A stretch of DNA of 64,000 bases from Piezodorus guildinii (Eukaryota > Arthropoda > Insecta > Hemiptera > Pentatomidae), in the NCBI GenBank assembly GCA_023052935.1, contig CM041292.1:80920169-80984168 (forward strand), read 5' to 3'. The notes under the pieces are model-generated. The model saw nothing but the letters and a program-made list of their open reading frames with translations. It had not been told where the DNA came from and did not search any database. The position numbers and the translations under genes are program-made. Of the stretch, positions 45,297 to 57,094 are shown in pieces (the stretch's first letter is position 1; every line of letters begins with the position of its first letter).

Positions 45297-46024
45297 GCAT
45301 TCAATCCTTTCCAACAAAGTGCTAAAAACAATAGTTAATGGTCTGTACTATGTCCCCAACAATACCCTATATAATGATATTAATATTTCACTAGTTTCAG
45401 ACCTTATCCATCCAAAGTTACTGGTCAATATATCATCCTGATCCTTTAGCACACTCCCTCACTTAATCCATTTCTACAATTCTCCCAGAAGGTTGGAATA
45501 GCAGTATTCCAAAACTCTTCTTAACTGTATTTATTGTAATTATGGTAATAATCAGATTCTTTACTCAAGTTCAAAGTGTTTGAGGCTATAGTGTTCTTAT
45601 TCAACCTCCACTGACTATCAATTCCTGCTAGAAGGTTGAGAAATAACCACTGGTATCTCCTAAAGCCTGCTATTTTCTTCATTTGAGAGAAGGGTGGTTC
45701 AATTATGGTTCAGTTTTTTTTTTTTTTTTTTTAATTTTGAGAATGGACTCTCTTATCATGATTACCATTTTAATTTATTGGAATAGGATGGAAATATCAC
45801 TAAATAAATTTGAAGACAAAAGTTATGTTTTTTGATAAACATATATTTTAATAATGCTTTTAACACTGCTAAAACCAAATTCATGTATATGAATAAGTCT
45901 TACATATAATAGCCAAATAAGTGTACATTTTGCAGGGTTTAAGAACCTAATGATGCTCTTATGTTAAAAAACTAAATATACATTATTAATTTTAAGTATA
46001 TACGTACACTGATGCTTTACTTAC

Positions 46025-46091
46025 TTCAGGAATCCATAAATCAGAAGAGCCACACCAGCCACTGCCGCTACACTGCTCCCTGTTATCAATG
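46025..46091 (-). CDS. NPDC1 homologue: NPDC1/CAB-1 homologue, transmembrane exon
   Basis: A 67-nt exon: acceptor AATATTACAG, phase-1 start completing Ala, then LITGSSVAAVAGVALLIYGF and LK across the donor CTGAA|GTAAGT. It supplies the single membrane helix, as in NPDC1 of other animals, where a Ser/Ala/Gly/Leu-rich helix precedes the basic juxtamembrane LQ(K/R) motif. Phases agree with both neighbours. Confidence 0.92.
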
Positions 46092-46577
46092 CTGTAATAT
46101 TAAATGAACTAAATAATATGTTCCATTGAATACCTTTTATGTCTTTTAGTTACTTTAGTGGTGTTCACTCTGCAATGATGTAATTAAAATTATTGAAATA
46201 ATAATTTATATTTCAAAAGAATCGTTATGAAGATTAAAATCATTTTGAAGTTTTAGTAGTAAGCTGTTAATTATATGGTACTCCTAGATAAAATATTCCA
46301 AGTATAGCTTAACGTTATTTATGTATATCAGTTGAAACAAATTAAGCATGCTCTTTTCTGCCATGAGTAAAAAAGATGTTCTTGAGTGACAAAAGGTGGA
46401 CAGCAAAATTTTATTATTATTTTTTTAATTTATTGAGCATCCTATAACTTCCTTGTTCTCAAATGGTTAGCTTTCTGAATAGTTGAAAAGAAAGGTTCTA
46501 TTGAATTTTCAATATTTGTGCCCATATATTGTTTACCTGACTATAGTCGGTAATAACGTGCAACAACTAATGCTTAC

Positions 46578-46751
46578 CAATAAGGATGATATTTTCTTGT
46601 GAAGAACTGAACTCTATCAAAGGTGTTTTGACCACCTCATCAGGGTTATTCTCTTCTGTCGTTGTTGCTTGTTTAGTTTCTTCTCTTTTTTCGGTCGTTA
46701 ATAATTCTTCAGTAGCTTCCTCTTTCTTGTCATCCAATGTCTCTTCATCTC
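46578..46751 (-). CDS. NPDC1 homologue: NPDC1/CAB-1 homologue, luminal stalk exon
   Basis: Acceptor TTTCTTGTTTCAG, phase 1, then DEETLDDKKEEATEELLTTE, KREETKQATTTEENNPDEVV, KTPLIEFSSSQENIILI and donor ATTG|GTAAGC. It is rich in Glu/Thr/Lys, a low-complexity extracellular/luminal stalk preceding the membrane helix. The sequence itself is not conserved, but its phase links to the exons on both sides. Confidence 0.88.
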
Positions 46752-47983
46752 CTGAAACAAGAAATAAACCTTTTGGATTTTTGTTGATTGTGTAATTAAT
46801 CTAACAAAAAGTCAACAGCTTAAAATTGAAATATTGAGGAATAAAAAAGATTGAGTGTAAATCTGATTGTTAATAGTTTAGGATATTAATTTTCTTAGGA
46901 AATGAATAGTAGCGATCTTTTTGTATTAGAGTTATTAAGAGCCTGAAGTTTCTTTGCGGTATTGGATATGCTTAATTTTTATTACATTATTAGCTTCTGT
47001 ACTAATTTTTATATATTTATATGTAATGTATTTAAATCTGTAACATAACATAAACGGATCAAAATATCAGATAGACTCCATATTTATTGCAAAAAGTATC
47101 TCATGGAAGTGAAATGATTACTAGGAAAACATAAATTTAAAAAATAATGAAAAATCAAGATTTTATAGAATAAGACAGAATTAGAACAATTGATTATTTT
47201 GAACAGCAACAAGAAAGAAATTTATGTTAGTTCAACTTGGTATTTGGATGCTTCATTATTATTTCACAACCTCAACTTCACTCAGGTAAGAACATATTAA
47301 GTGTAGGATAGCCTATCCTCCTTTTTCTAGTTGGAGTAGACAAATAAAGATATTTGGTTTGTTTACAACTGCAAGAATCATAATCAGTGATAAATATGTC
47401 AATAAGTAAACTGGTTAGATCTGATCAATTTTTAAAATATTTTTTTTTTCAATTAAATTAAGTTTTTATTTAATTGAGTGTTTGTTTGACTGCACTCAGA
47501 ACCAACTTCTCCCCTACTGATCATTTTTATTGAAGAAAGAAAATGAATTATCAGTGGAATAAGTAATGATTATGATGTACAATTTCTTTCTCTATTGATC
47601 TAAACATTTAAAATAACTTATTAATTAAAAAAACAAAAGAAATGTAGAATTTACAATAGATTTTCTGAAAAAATTATGAATGCTGTGTATGTTTTTCACC
47701 AAATAAAATTCATAGAATAGTATAATAATACATATATACTATAAATTTAGCGCTCTTATGAATGAAATATATATAACTCATACCTAAATAAAACATTTTA
47801 TGCATATGAAAATCAAAAGTACTGGTGACAGCAGGAGAATGAATTTACCTCAGAATAACTCGAAAGTTTTGAGGAAAAAATGACTTAATTTAAAAAACTC
47901 ATAGTTGTATTTATTGCTTTATAGTTCCAATTATTATAATATTGTTTTCAAAATGTAAAAGGAGAGTTCAAATTGGAGTGAAG

Positions 47984-48110
47984 TTTGTAGCTCAGTGGGT
48001 AGGGCCCTAAGGTGGCAGGCCCTCCTGGGGCTCAGCAGCCTCTATAAAATGGATACCAAAATAGAGCAAAACTGATGATAATGGCTGCTCATAAATAAAT
48101 CTTTTTATTT
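47984..48110 (+). repeat. tRNA-like SINE fragment (tentative)
   Basis: TTTGTAGCTCAGTGGGTAGG followed by GCCC has an A-box-like D-arm; an AAATAAATCTTTTTATTTAAA A/T tail lies about 100 bp on. No B-box or TSD was found. It lies in the 9.2 kb NPDC1 intron. Confidence 0.35.
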
Positions 48111-49659
48111 AAATTAAATAAACCTTGTATTTAACTGCTTATTTAAATGTTAAGTTATATCCTTGAACGACTATTGGCCAAGAAACAGTAAGAATCCCTA
48201 TTATGTAATGAACCCCACACCCTTTGTAGGCTATAGTGGAAAGGTTATTTTGCTTTGTTTATAGTTGAAATCGGCTTTCTTCAGCAGTCTTAAAGATGGT
48301 CAATGATAATTCTTTGGAAGTTGCTCATGTTTACGGTCTGATTGCCCCAAGACAAGACAATAATGCAAGTATGGAATATTGGGCTTTAATACCCTTACAT
48401 ACGTTTTATTTCACTAAATACCACAAAAATACAGATGTTTCCTTATAATCCTTTTGACTTAAGCAGTTAAGTCACGTTTTGCTTGAGAAACGGTGCTGTA
48501 ATTTAAAGACCTGCTGGTTACTAATGAGGAAAACCTGAGTAACTAAATTTGCACTAATGAAGCCTACGGGTCTAGATATTGTTCAAAGATATGATTTCCA
48601 AGCAGTTTAATTAAGCCAAGATACTAGTAGCAGAAAGGGGCCACTGAGGAAGCCCAGGCAATATAACTGCCTGAGTTAGTTAAGTAGAACCAAATGCGCG
48701 GCTAATCTTAATGCTTATTCAGATTGGCTTTTCCTTTTCTTATCTTTGCGCTTCGGAACCGAATTCAAGTGAACATTTTCATTGGGACTTTTATTAAGGT
48801 AATGATACGACTTTTGGTTATTATTTTCATTAAAACCACTTTTTTATGTCAAAAATGGTTTATAAACACCAATTAATTGTCATGATTGATTCATCTATTT
48901 CAAAATTGCAATAAATCCATTTTGTTACTTTCACGATCAAATTATCTACATAATCTGTCGAAGGGAGTTAAATTTAACCATATTCACACGATATTCAATA
49001 TTTATCGAATTGAAGTTAGTTCTCATTTCGTTGAAGCATTGGATTTTTGAAGAAAATTAATGTTACTTCTATGAATCATTAATCCAATATTTTAACCTTT
49101 GATAGAAATCTTCGGGTTGACTAAGCAGCATAATACTGCAAACCTCGAAAGGAATTCTGATCGTACGTTGTTGAGAGAAAATTTCATGAATAGTCGAGGT
49201 TTTGAGAGTTCTCGATCATGTGGAAGTTTGGCAGCCGACCCGTCAAAGGAGCTGATGAACCAAGGGGCACATTCCGTTTAAGCAGCTGAAATTCCTGAAT
49301 GGCTCATTTCAGGGTCAGGGGTGGTTAGCTTCTATAATATAATTTCGCCTATTATTGTGCTTGATTTATTCGAAAGCTATTCTGATATTTATTTTTGAAC
49401 GTTATTGATACCTTTAATCATTTTTTTAGATGGTCTAAATTATTTTTGGCCATAACTCAAATATTCAGTTAAAGAACTAATCCCTTAAAACGGAATCTTT
49501 AATCACCCTACCTACAGTCGTAATATGAGCATTAATTACGAATTTACAACTAGTTTGGAAGAAATACTTATTAGGTAAATCAATGTATTGCAGCGGATAA
49601 TGAAAAAAAAAAAAAAAAAAAAATGACGGATGAATTAAAAGCAAGGATGACCGCCGGGA

Positions 49660-50185
49660 ATAAGTGCCGTTTTGCAAAGCGCAGATATTAAATTATGGAG
49701 AGCTGTTCCACAGAATAAGAATCATGCTGTACGAAAAAGTAGTGAGACCAGTTTTTACGTATGGTTCTGAGAACTGGGTGATTTCCAAGACTTCGGAACG
49801 GAAACTATTGGCATGGGAAAGAAGAGTTCTTCGCAGGATTTATGGCCCAGTTTGCGAAGATGGGCTGTGAAGAATCCGTACCAATGAAGATCTGCGCCGC
49901 ATCTATGGAAGGCCTGATTTAGTCTCTACCTTGAGAGGAAACCAGATCCGATGGCTGGAGCACGTGTGAGAATATATTCCCAAGCACCTCCTCGAGGACC
50001 GTCCTGATGGTAGGCGTGGCAGAGGAAGGCCACGTCTTAGGTGGCAGAACGAAGTTGAGAATGTCCTAAAGAAGATAGGAATTAGAAGATGGCGTATGCT
50101 TTTCAGGAATAGGATGGAGTGGAGGAGGGTAATAAGAGAGACCCAGGTTCTTGCAGGACCGTAGCGCCAGGAATAAATAAATAAA
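49660..50185 (+). mobile_element. RTE-type LINE 3' fragment
   Basis: In successive broken frames: RPVFTYGSENWVISKTSERK, LLAWERRVLRRIYGPVCEDG, RRIRTNEDLRRIYGRPDLVS, RGNQIRWLEHV, GRRGRGRPRLRWQNEVENVL and RMEWRRVIRETQVLAGP with a stop, i.e. the post-catalytic and C-terminal region of an RTE-type reverse transcriptase. It ends with AATAAATAAATAAA. It is a different subfamily from the 1-3.4 kb copies (YGSENW versus YGCETW). Confidence 0.82.
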
Positions 50186-50509
50186 AATCAAAGAATTAGA
50201 ACTTAATCGACCATTTTTTGGATATTTAATGAAACACGAAAAAGAATCAGTCATATAAATAAATTAATATCCCTATTTCATGAATTACCTACTTCTTCAC
50301 CTAAAATTATGACAACTGAAAGTATCGGTTAAAAAAACAAAAAAAAAAAAAATAACACGCCTACTTTGTATTTTTTTTTCAACCTTCGAGTTTCTGGGCT
50401 TCTTTGTCATAGTTTTTTTTAGCAGGGAATCAAAAAAGCATTTTGGATTCCGCCGGTAAGTTATTCGCTATACCAACAGCATTCTCCATTCAAAACTAAC
50501 TTTGATACA

Positions 50510-50760
50510 CTTTTTTTAAATATATTTTTATTGAAATTTACAATGTATAAAATACAACAAGTAAATATGATGATTAATGATAAAACACATGAAATAAACA
50601 TTAAGAGAAACTGCCCATTGACAACACTCTTTAGTAGTGAGCCTAAACAAGAATGTCTCGAGGCCATCTTCTTTGATACACTTAAAAAGAGAATATTTGG
50701 CTATGCAACATTTTCGTTTTGCAAGTAAACTGGGTTGAAGTATAATCAGTTCCCCCAACC
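50510..50760 (-). mobile_element. Jockey-type LINE extreme 3' end (family J)
   Basis: The minus strand reads CIKEDGLETF then GQFLFMS-like VSLNVYFMC, with a tail TACATTGTAAATTTCAATAA. It shares ATTAAGAGAAACTGCCCA and CTCGAGGCCAT with the longer copy at 51075-51860. Confidence 0.6.
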
Positions 50761-51074
50761 GAAGAAAAGGATGCTTTTTGTAAACAACAGTTGGCGCTTG
50801 AATAATAGATGAAGCAATTTATCAAATCCTACCGCTTGATTAAAATGGACCATTCGTTCTAAACTGATGTCTGTTTTCGTTTTCTATAGGCAAAATACTA
50901 TCTTTAGGAGTTATTACTTATTTGTTTTTAGGATTCCTAGAGACTATAAGAATCTCTAAGCGAAATTATGGTATATTATCCTCTTCGACATAGATGCGAG
51001 TAAAAGAATCTCGGAACATCTAAATAGCCGGATGAGCCAGGTTGGAAAAAAATATGTATTTTTCCCTGCCTTTG

Positions 51075-51860
51075 TTAATTTTCTTTTTATTATTGATATT
51101 TACAACTGTATTGTATAATACATCTAGTAAATTAGCTGTTAGATAAAATATATGAAAAAGACATGAAGAGAAACTGCCCAATAGGTTATTTAAACTAAAA
51201 GGTCTCGAGGCCATTCTTCTTTTCAGATTGTCAGGAATGGAAGAGGAAGCAAGGATTTAAGCTAGTGGGTTAGAGTGGGAATGGAGTTTGTCATGGAAGG
51301 GATGATACCTGGTTCGTGCTAGTTCAGCAACAAATGGAACGTTAAGGTCTTTATGGACGAGCTTATTTGAGACAAAGGAAGGATTTTTTGAAGGATTTTG
51401 GATTGTATGGATTGGATACGGGAAGAATTTGATGGTTTAGTAGAGCCCCAAAGCTCAACTCCTTAAGTCCATATAGGCCTTATGATGGTCATGTAGATAA
51501 GCCTTTTGTAGTTAAGTGGATGGTTAGAGCGTCTGTCTAGTAAGTGTTCAAGTAACCGAAAGCGCCGTGCAGTTTCTAGTCGTTTCAGTCTAGTGTGGGG
51601 ATTCCAGGTTAGACGTTTGTCAAGTAGGAGTCCTAGGTAATAATATTATAATATTATTCAAGGATACTGTAGGACAGGATGTCATAGGTTTACGACACGA
51701 GTAAAGGTTATTTGGTGAGATTTGTTGGAATTTATTTGAATTCGCCAATTCTAACACCATACCTCGAGGTATGATGTGGGATTGGAGAGTTTGAGAGGCA
51801 ATTGATAGATGGATCGTTATTGACTGATAACGCACATGTGTCGTGTAGTTTATTTCTTAT
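51075..51860 (-). mobile_element. Jockey-type LINE 3' half (family J)
   Basis: The broken minus-strand translation shows PHHTSRYGVRIGEFK, LLDKRLTWNPHTRLKRLE, YMTIIRPIWT, LWGSTKPSNSSRIQSIQSKI and NGLETF: the conserved YLGL-LD-RLTW...RP-W-YG-ELWG...QRFQ segment after the reverse transcriptase core of Jockey elements. Copies also at 50510-50760 and 62000-62480. Confidence 0.75.
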
Positions 51861-53133
51861 AAACATACATTTCCCATGCAAAATAACAAGTTTATAAAAT
51901 CGATTAGTAGTTTACACGTTTCAGTACTTGAAACGATTACAATCAATAATGATATTTATATTTTGCAGCTTATTTATAAATAAACATTACATCAAAACTA
52001 GTGCATGCCTGGGAGAATAATCATAAATTGAGTAAGAAATAATTTATAAGAACTATTCGGTTAATCTATTTTTTTATTTTGTTCAATTAAAATTCTCAGA
52101 CTGTTACTGATGTATCTCGAGGGTAAGTATACGGTTTTCTTAAAAAAATTACACTTACTGTAGTAGAAGTGTGTTGAATTGAATTAACTTTTCAGGAGGA
52201 ATTTTCATCTTGAACTCTTTAGTTCATTCTCCCATGGATAGGGGATACCTAGGAATATTTACTGACCGTATTTCCTTTTGGTCCAATTTTCTGGGGAAGA
52301 ATAGACTTCCACCTTGGAATATCTACAAGTAGGGAAAGAGGTCTTGGCTGATTCCATCAGGATGATTGTAAATAGTACATATGATTATATATTTATATTC
52401 ATATAATTTTGTAAACAAAGTTCAGAATGTTTTTTTTTCTTTCATTTTTTATTGTTTAATTAATCTATATCTTCTCTGAATTGTACATAATATTGCTGAA
52501 TAAAAAAGGGTCATTTAAGAAAAGATAAAACATATTTTTTCATTTGATAAAGTATCGATTGAAAAGGAAAAGCTGAAGGTCATCAATTAATTGATTAAAT
52601 CCTTTTTTTTCTTTCTGCAATATGCATTTCTTAATTCCCATAAAACATGAAATACTTTTGTTAGTAGCTATTTAATATGTACATAGGAAAATATTAACTA
52701 TGAATTTACGAATCTGTCAATACAATATACAAAATTCATCAGATTTTTTTTACAGAAACTGTTAGTGAAAAATTAGATAAGCTGGTAAACTCTAGAGAAT
52801 GGATAAGATTGACTAGGTTATAAACGACCCGGCTAAGTGCTAATATAAAAAGAGTTTATCCCCGCCTTTGAAGTCTGTTATCAGGTTTAGCAGGTTGATC
52901 GCTCACCGATCCTTCATTCCAGTTTTTCTATTAAATTTTATCGGAACATTACAAAAACTAAGGGTGCTTGTCATAGTTCTTATGAAAATTCAAATTTAAC
53001 AATTTATTATATTCGTCTAACAAAAATTAATTAGCAAAAATAATAATGGTGAAATATAATTTATAAAAACGTACGTTATTGTAAACAACAATATAGCTTG
53101 AGAAAAAAATCTGGTGCGGGCAACACACGACTT

Positions 53134-53980
53134 TCACTTACCTCGATTTTAAAAATCAATGAAAGAATTTTCAAATACAGTTAGAGGTAAAAATTCGTGA
53201 AACTATTAAGGAATTAATCAAATTGAATTTATATAGAAACATGTGTTTTATTAAAAAATCTATTATATTATTATCTAAAATAATCAGTTAGTTTTATCTT
53301 CTTCTCATCACTCTCTATTAACTTCTAAAAGCTTGTGTATGAGATGATATTTTTTCTAAAATCTTTAGCTTTCCAACGGTATATCATACATGTATATTAC
53401 TGCTCTTATGTTCAAAAACGAAAAATTTCATTAAAATATATTTTTTCTGTTTTCTCCTTTAGTTGGGTATCGAATTTATTCAATTTATATATTTACCTGT
53501 TTTTCATCAGCGTTAACAAGATAATCTAGTTATTATTATTGAATATAAAAAATTAAAGGTACTTTAGGGGAAGAAAATTTAAAATATCGGCATTTAAGCC
53601 CTGTCAGACCATTTTAATCCAATGAAACCTAAATGATATTAAAGCCCATTAAATTTTACATCGATATAGCGAATTTAATCAAAATCGTCGGAACCGTTTT
53701 TGAGAAAATCGAAAAAAGGTGCAAAATGCATAGTATAAAGTGCCTCTCTGGTAAGCTCATTTCAATGAAAAAAGTTTTGTCACGTCTCGGGCGTATAGTT
53801 GTCTTAAATATGAAATTTCAGTTTCATAGGACTTACCGTTTCCATCCGGGAGTTACCACACACACACACACACAGACCTTTGGACTCAGGGGACCCTAAA
53901 ACGTGTATTTCCGTTGAAAACTGGAATTCGAAAATTTTCACGATCGCAATACTTTCCTTACTATATATAGTAAGTGAAAG
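53134..53980 (-). repeat. Rep-A dispersed repeat, nearly complete
   Basis: The best-preserved uninterrupted copy. Both ends carry the inverted motif ACTTTCACTTAC (53134-53145; inverse at 53969-53980). Internal landmarks are GAAACATGTGTTTTATTAAA, CTTTAGCTTTCCAACGGTAT, AATCAAAATCGTCGGAACCG, a CA tract (53859-53874), GGGGACCCTAAAACGTGTAT and GATCGCAATACTTTCCTTAC. No coding capacity. Confidence 0.85.
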
Positions 53981-54989
53981 TAAAAAAAGTCATAGACAAA
54001 AACGATAGTGTTATCCTTTTATCATATATTTATTTGAGCAAGAAATGTGTTGGTAGGCGGGATTTTCATAACGATGCTCTAGCTTGTAGGTGGTTTTCCT
54101 CAGAAAGTTTTAAGGTTTGGTGCAATACTAATATTATTCGGGATTTATCAATGGATATTAATTTTTAAATCAAACAGTAAAATTCCAAAAGTAAACAATA
54201 TGGCAAGATTTCCTGATTTCGCTTCAAACGCAATCCTTCGATTTACAATAATAGTAGAATTGGTTAATTTTGACATCGCTCTATTTCTCTGTCGCTTAAG
54301 TGACCAAAAAAAAAAACCTAGATGGGGGATGTGTTAAGTGAGGTTTCAATTAGTCAAAAGAATAATAAAATGCCTAAAACGTTTTATCATTTTTAGTAGA
54401 ATAGCAGCCAAAAATAAATATGATCGGACGTAATATATAAATTAATCTAAGAGTCTCCAAGAATGGAAGCTAATGCGGTAAAAGACAGCGAAGGAGACTA
54501 ATGAGAAAAATGGTGAAATAATATCGTTGCAAATGCCACAACTCGGATGAAAACTCTGATTGTGACGGTTATAGGAGGATCAAATGTCGGCAATGAGTTT
54601 TAGCGCAGCTGTAACTGACATTGTGTCATAATGAAGCATCCAATAGTCGATATTTATATCTATAGGACAAAACTCAATACACTTTTTGTTATGGATTTAA
54701 AAATACAGACCATCAACTGATCTTTGACGGTAGATATGAATATAATAAAGGATAATTTAGAAAAGTTTATTTATTGACCAGTAAGAATAGTACTAGAGCT
54801 ATTTTAAATAAAATGCACGTCATCTTTTTCTGTTGCACGATACCATAGTAATTGATTTTTAAACTTGTTCACTGTGAGCGCTGATGTAAGAGCAGATAGT
54901 GTTTATGCCAAGGGATGAATTTATTATGCAAAGCTCATATAGAATGAATGAATGAAAATTACTTTGAAGGAGTCCCTGAGTATGGTAGC

Positions 54990-55400
54990 ACGGTTGACTA
55001 CCATTGGACTTTTCAAAGAAAGAAGATCTATTAGATAGTGTATAGAAACGTTGTGTTTAAGGTATGCGTATTTACAACGTCAAGAACTTAGAAATGTTTT
55101 CTGGCTCTAAAGGATCGGAATATGAAGGCACCAAGTAGGCATTTTCTTCGGGAATCAGGATACGAGTAACAGCGAGAAATGTGTAATCGTCTGGAGTAGA
55201 CGTAAATATGTCTTATAAATCTGTTCATCAGTATTGTAAGCCTCATCTCGTTCTCACCAGAGAGTTCTTCATTTACTAGGCATCCATAGTTAAATTTTGG
55301 GAGTATGAAAGAAATGATTAGTACTTTTAGAAAAAGAGTAACGAAAACGTAAGAGCTGTTTGAGGATAGAGATGGATTTCCAGGCAATTAGGGGAATATT
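54990..55400 (-). mobile_element. Jockey/CR1-group LINE fragment
   Basis: The minus frame has VFVTLFLKVLIISFILPKFN, YGCLVNEELSGENEMRLTIL, MNRFIRHIYVYSRRLHISRC and RRKCLLGAFIFRSFRARKHF, matching the 'P-DY---V---L------RLQ---N--VR-I' region downstream of the reverse transcriptase core. Both flanks decay quickly. Confidence 0.65.
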
Positions 55401-55548
55401 TTTTTTAAGGAGTTTTAGAACTGCACAGGAGTTTTATTGAGGACTAGTAATGGACAGTATAGGAAGGAATATACCTCCATTAACTATGAGTGTTGCCTTT
55501 GTTTTCTGTGGCCTGAGGTTCAGCTAATCTTCCAAAACGTAGCGTTTA

Positions 55549-55905
55549 GTGCTGGTAATATCTTCTTGGAGCTTAAGGAAGTATATTAGAAGAATAGAAG
55601 AACATGTAAATTTATACAAAATTTACATACAAATCATAAAATGTACGTTTATTAAGAAACAGTCAAGAAAGCTGCTAATGGTGACATGGCTCTACGTCCT
55701 CGGAGAGAGAGGTCTTCCTCAGCTGATGATCTGGAGAACTACCCGTACTAGAAAGCCTTCGTTTACGGATGGGGGAAAAGTGTTGGTACAAGCGACTTCT
55801 TCTTGGAACTTTCATCGACTTTACTGCCTTAAGATTGGTTGAAAAGCATACTTATTGCATGCGTATCGCCTCAAGGCAGGGGAGTGTAATAAATAAATAA
55901 ATATA
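55549..55905 (+). mobile_element. LINE 3' fragment
   Basis: It ends with CGCCTCAAGGCAGGGGAGTG and TAATAAATAAATAAATA, the same 3' end as 13955-14300. The upstream frame (WLYVLGERGLPQLMIWRTTR) has no certain domain. Confidence 0.5.
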
Positions 55906-55976
55906 CATACACATAGAAATGTGTGATTTGTTGATAATTGTTTTAAATATTGTTACTTTTTTTTACAGATACTTAC

Positions 55977-56198
55977 TGTAAAATACTTGCTGAGGTAGAG
56001 TGGAAGGACGAGGGTGGAAGAACCTGATGTCGGAGGGTGGTACGGCGAAGTCAGACTGTGGAGGCGCTGGGCCGAGGGGCGCTGGGGGCGGCTGCTCGGG
56101 GAGGGCGTGCGACCAGGGGCGGTGCAGGCGGCCCCGCAGTGGGGTCTCCCTTCTCAGCTCTCCCAGCAGCATCTGCCGCAGGTACTCCTCCAGCTCAG
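55977..56198 (-). CDS. NPDC1 homologue: NPDC1/CAB-1 homologue, luminal exon (GC-rich)
   Basis: Acceptor GTTCTTTTGCAG, phase 1, then ELEEYLRQMLLGELRRETPL, HRPWSHALPEQPPPAPLGPA, PPQSDFAVPPSDIRFFHPRP and STLPQQVFY; the donor TACA|GTAAGT matches the phase of the exon at 46751. The start resembles the LEDEIDFLAQEL helix following the cysteine-rich domain of vertebrate NPDC1; the Pro-rich remainder is stalk. GC content is far above the neighbourhood. The exons 5' of this (signal peptide, cysteine-rich region) are not visible to 64000. Confidence 0.85.
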
Positions 56199-57094
56199 CT
56201 GCAAAAGAACCAATATCTGAAATGTCTAAAGAGCTACTTAATAAAAGTTCAACATTACAAAATAGTTAAAAATATGTTTTTATAACTACAATAGCTGACC
56301 CAGCATACTTTGTTCTGTCATATAAATTATTTGAATTTTTAATTTTTTTCACTGCACAGTCTAGACCCCTTCCCTCAGCGAGAAGGTCTACCAAAGGGAC
56401 ATTGCTTTAGACAGTATTTGTGGCAATGATATAGCAATGTTATTTTTGGAAGGATCTTAGAAATAAAATGTAACAATTGCTAACACAAATAATGGAACAG
56501 TTCGGGCCTTTCAGATCTTAAACGACCTTTTGAAGAATTTCAAGTTTAACATTCCTCAGTCCACTGTATGTGGTTGTTGCAACTACAGGCTTTGCCTCGA
56601 CTTTACTGGATCGGGAGAAACCATATTTTATTCCATGCATTCAGACTGGAAAGTCCAGACTCCTTCCCTCGGCGAGAACGTCGACCAAAGGGAGAGTGCT
56701 TCGGACAGTTGTGCAACAGTACTCGCAGCAATGATATGAACATGCTGATTTAGGAAGGATCTGGTGAGTGGTAATATTTTAAATATTGTGTGGAAAAATT
56801 GGTTTTTACTAATGTTGCTAACACAGAAAAGCATATGTCCGCTTGACATTCCTCTCTCATGTCCAAAAACTCCAAAGCAGTGGTTCTCAATCAATTTTAA
56901 CGTTTGGAACAATCTTAACATACATATCTTTATGAGTAGAAAAAATAAAGGCTTTCACATAAATATTATTTATATTATAGAAGGTATAGGTTGCACAAAA
57001 CATTCCAAATCAACTAATATTTCCGTTTAGAATATTTTTTCATACTTCTGCAATAATTATAAATCTTTATAAATCCATTTTTTTTTCACTTACC

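Noticed and set aside
46586..46795. Plus-strand Ser/Val-rich 69-codon frame
   Set aside because: Antisense shadow of the NPDC1 stalk exon.
48300..48760. More GC-balanced stretch in the NPDC1 intron
   Set aside because: No frame with splice sites and no recognised repeat end.
56000..56285. Three overlapping plus-strand Gly/Arg/Ala-rich frames
   Set aside because: Antisense of the GC-rich NPDC1 luminal exon; GC content alone makes them long.
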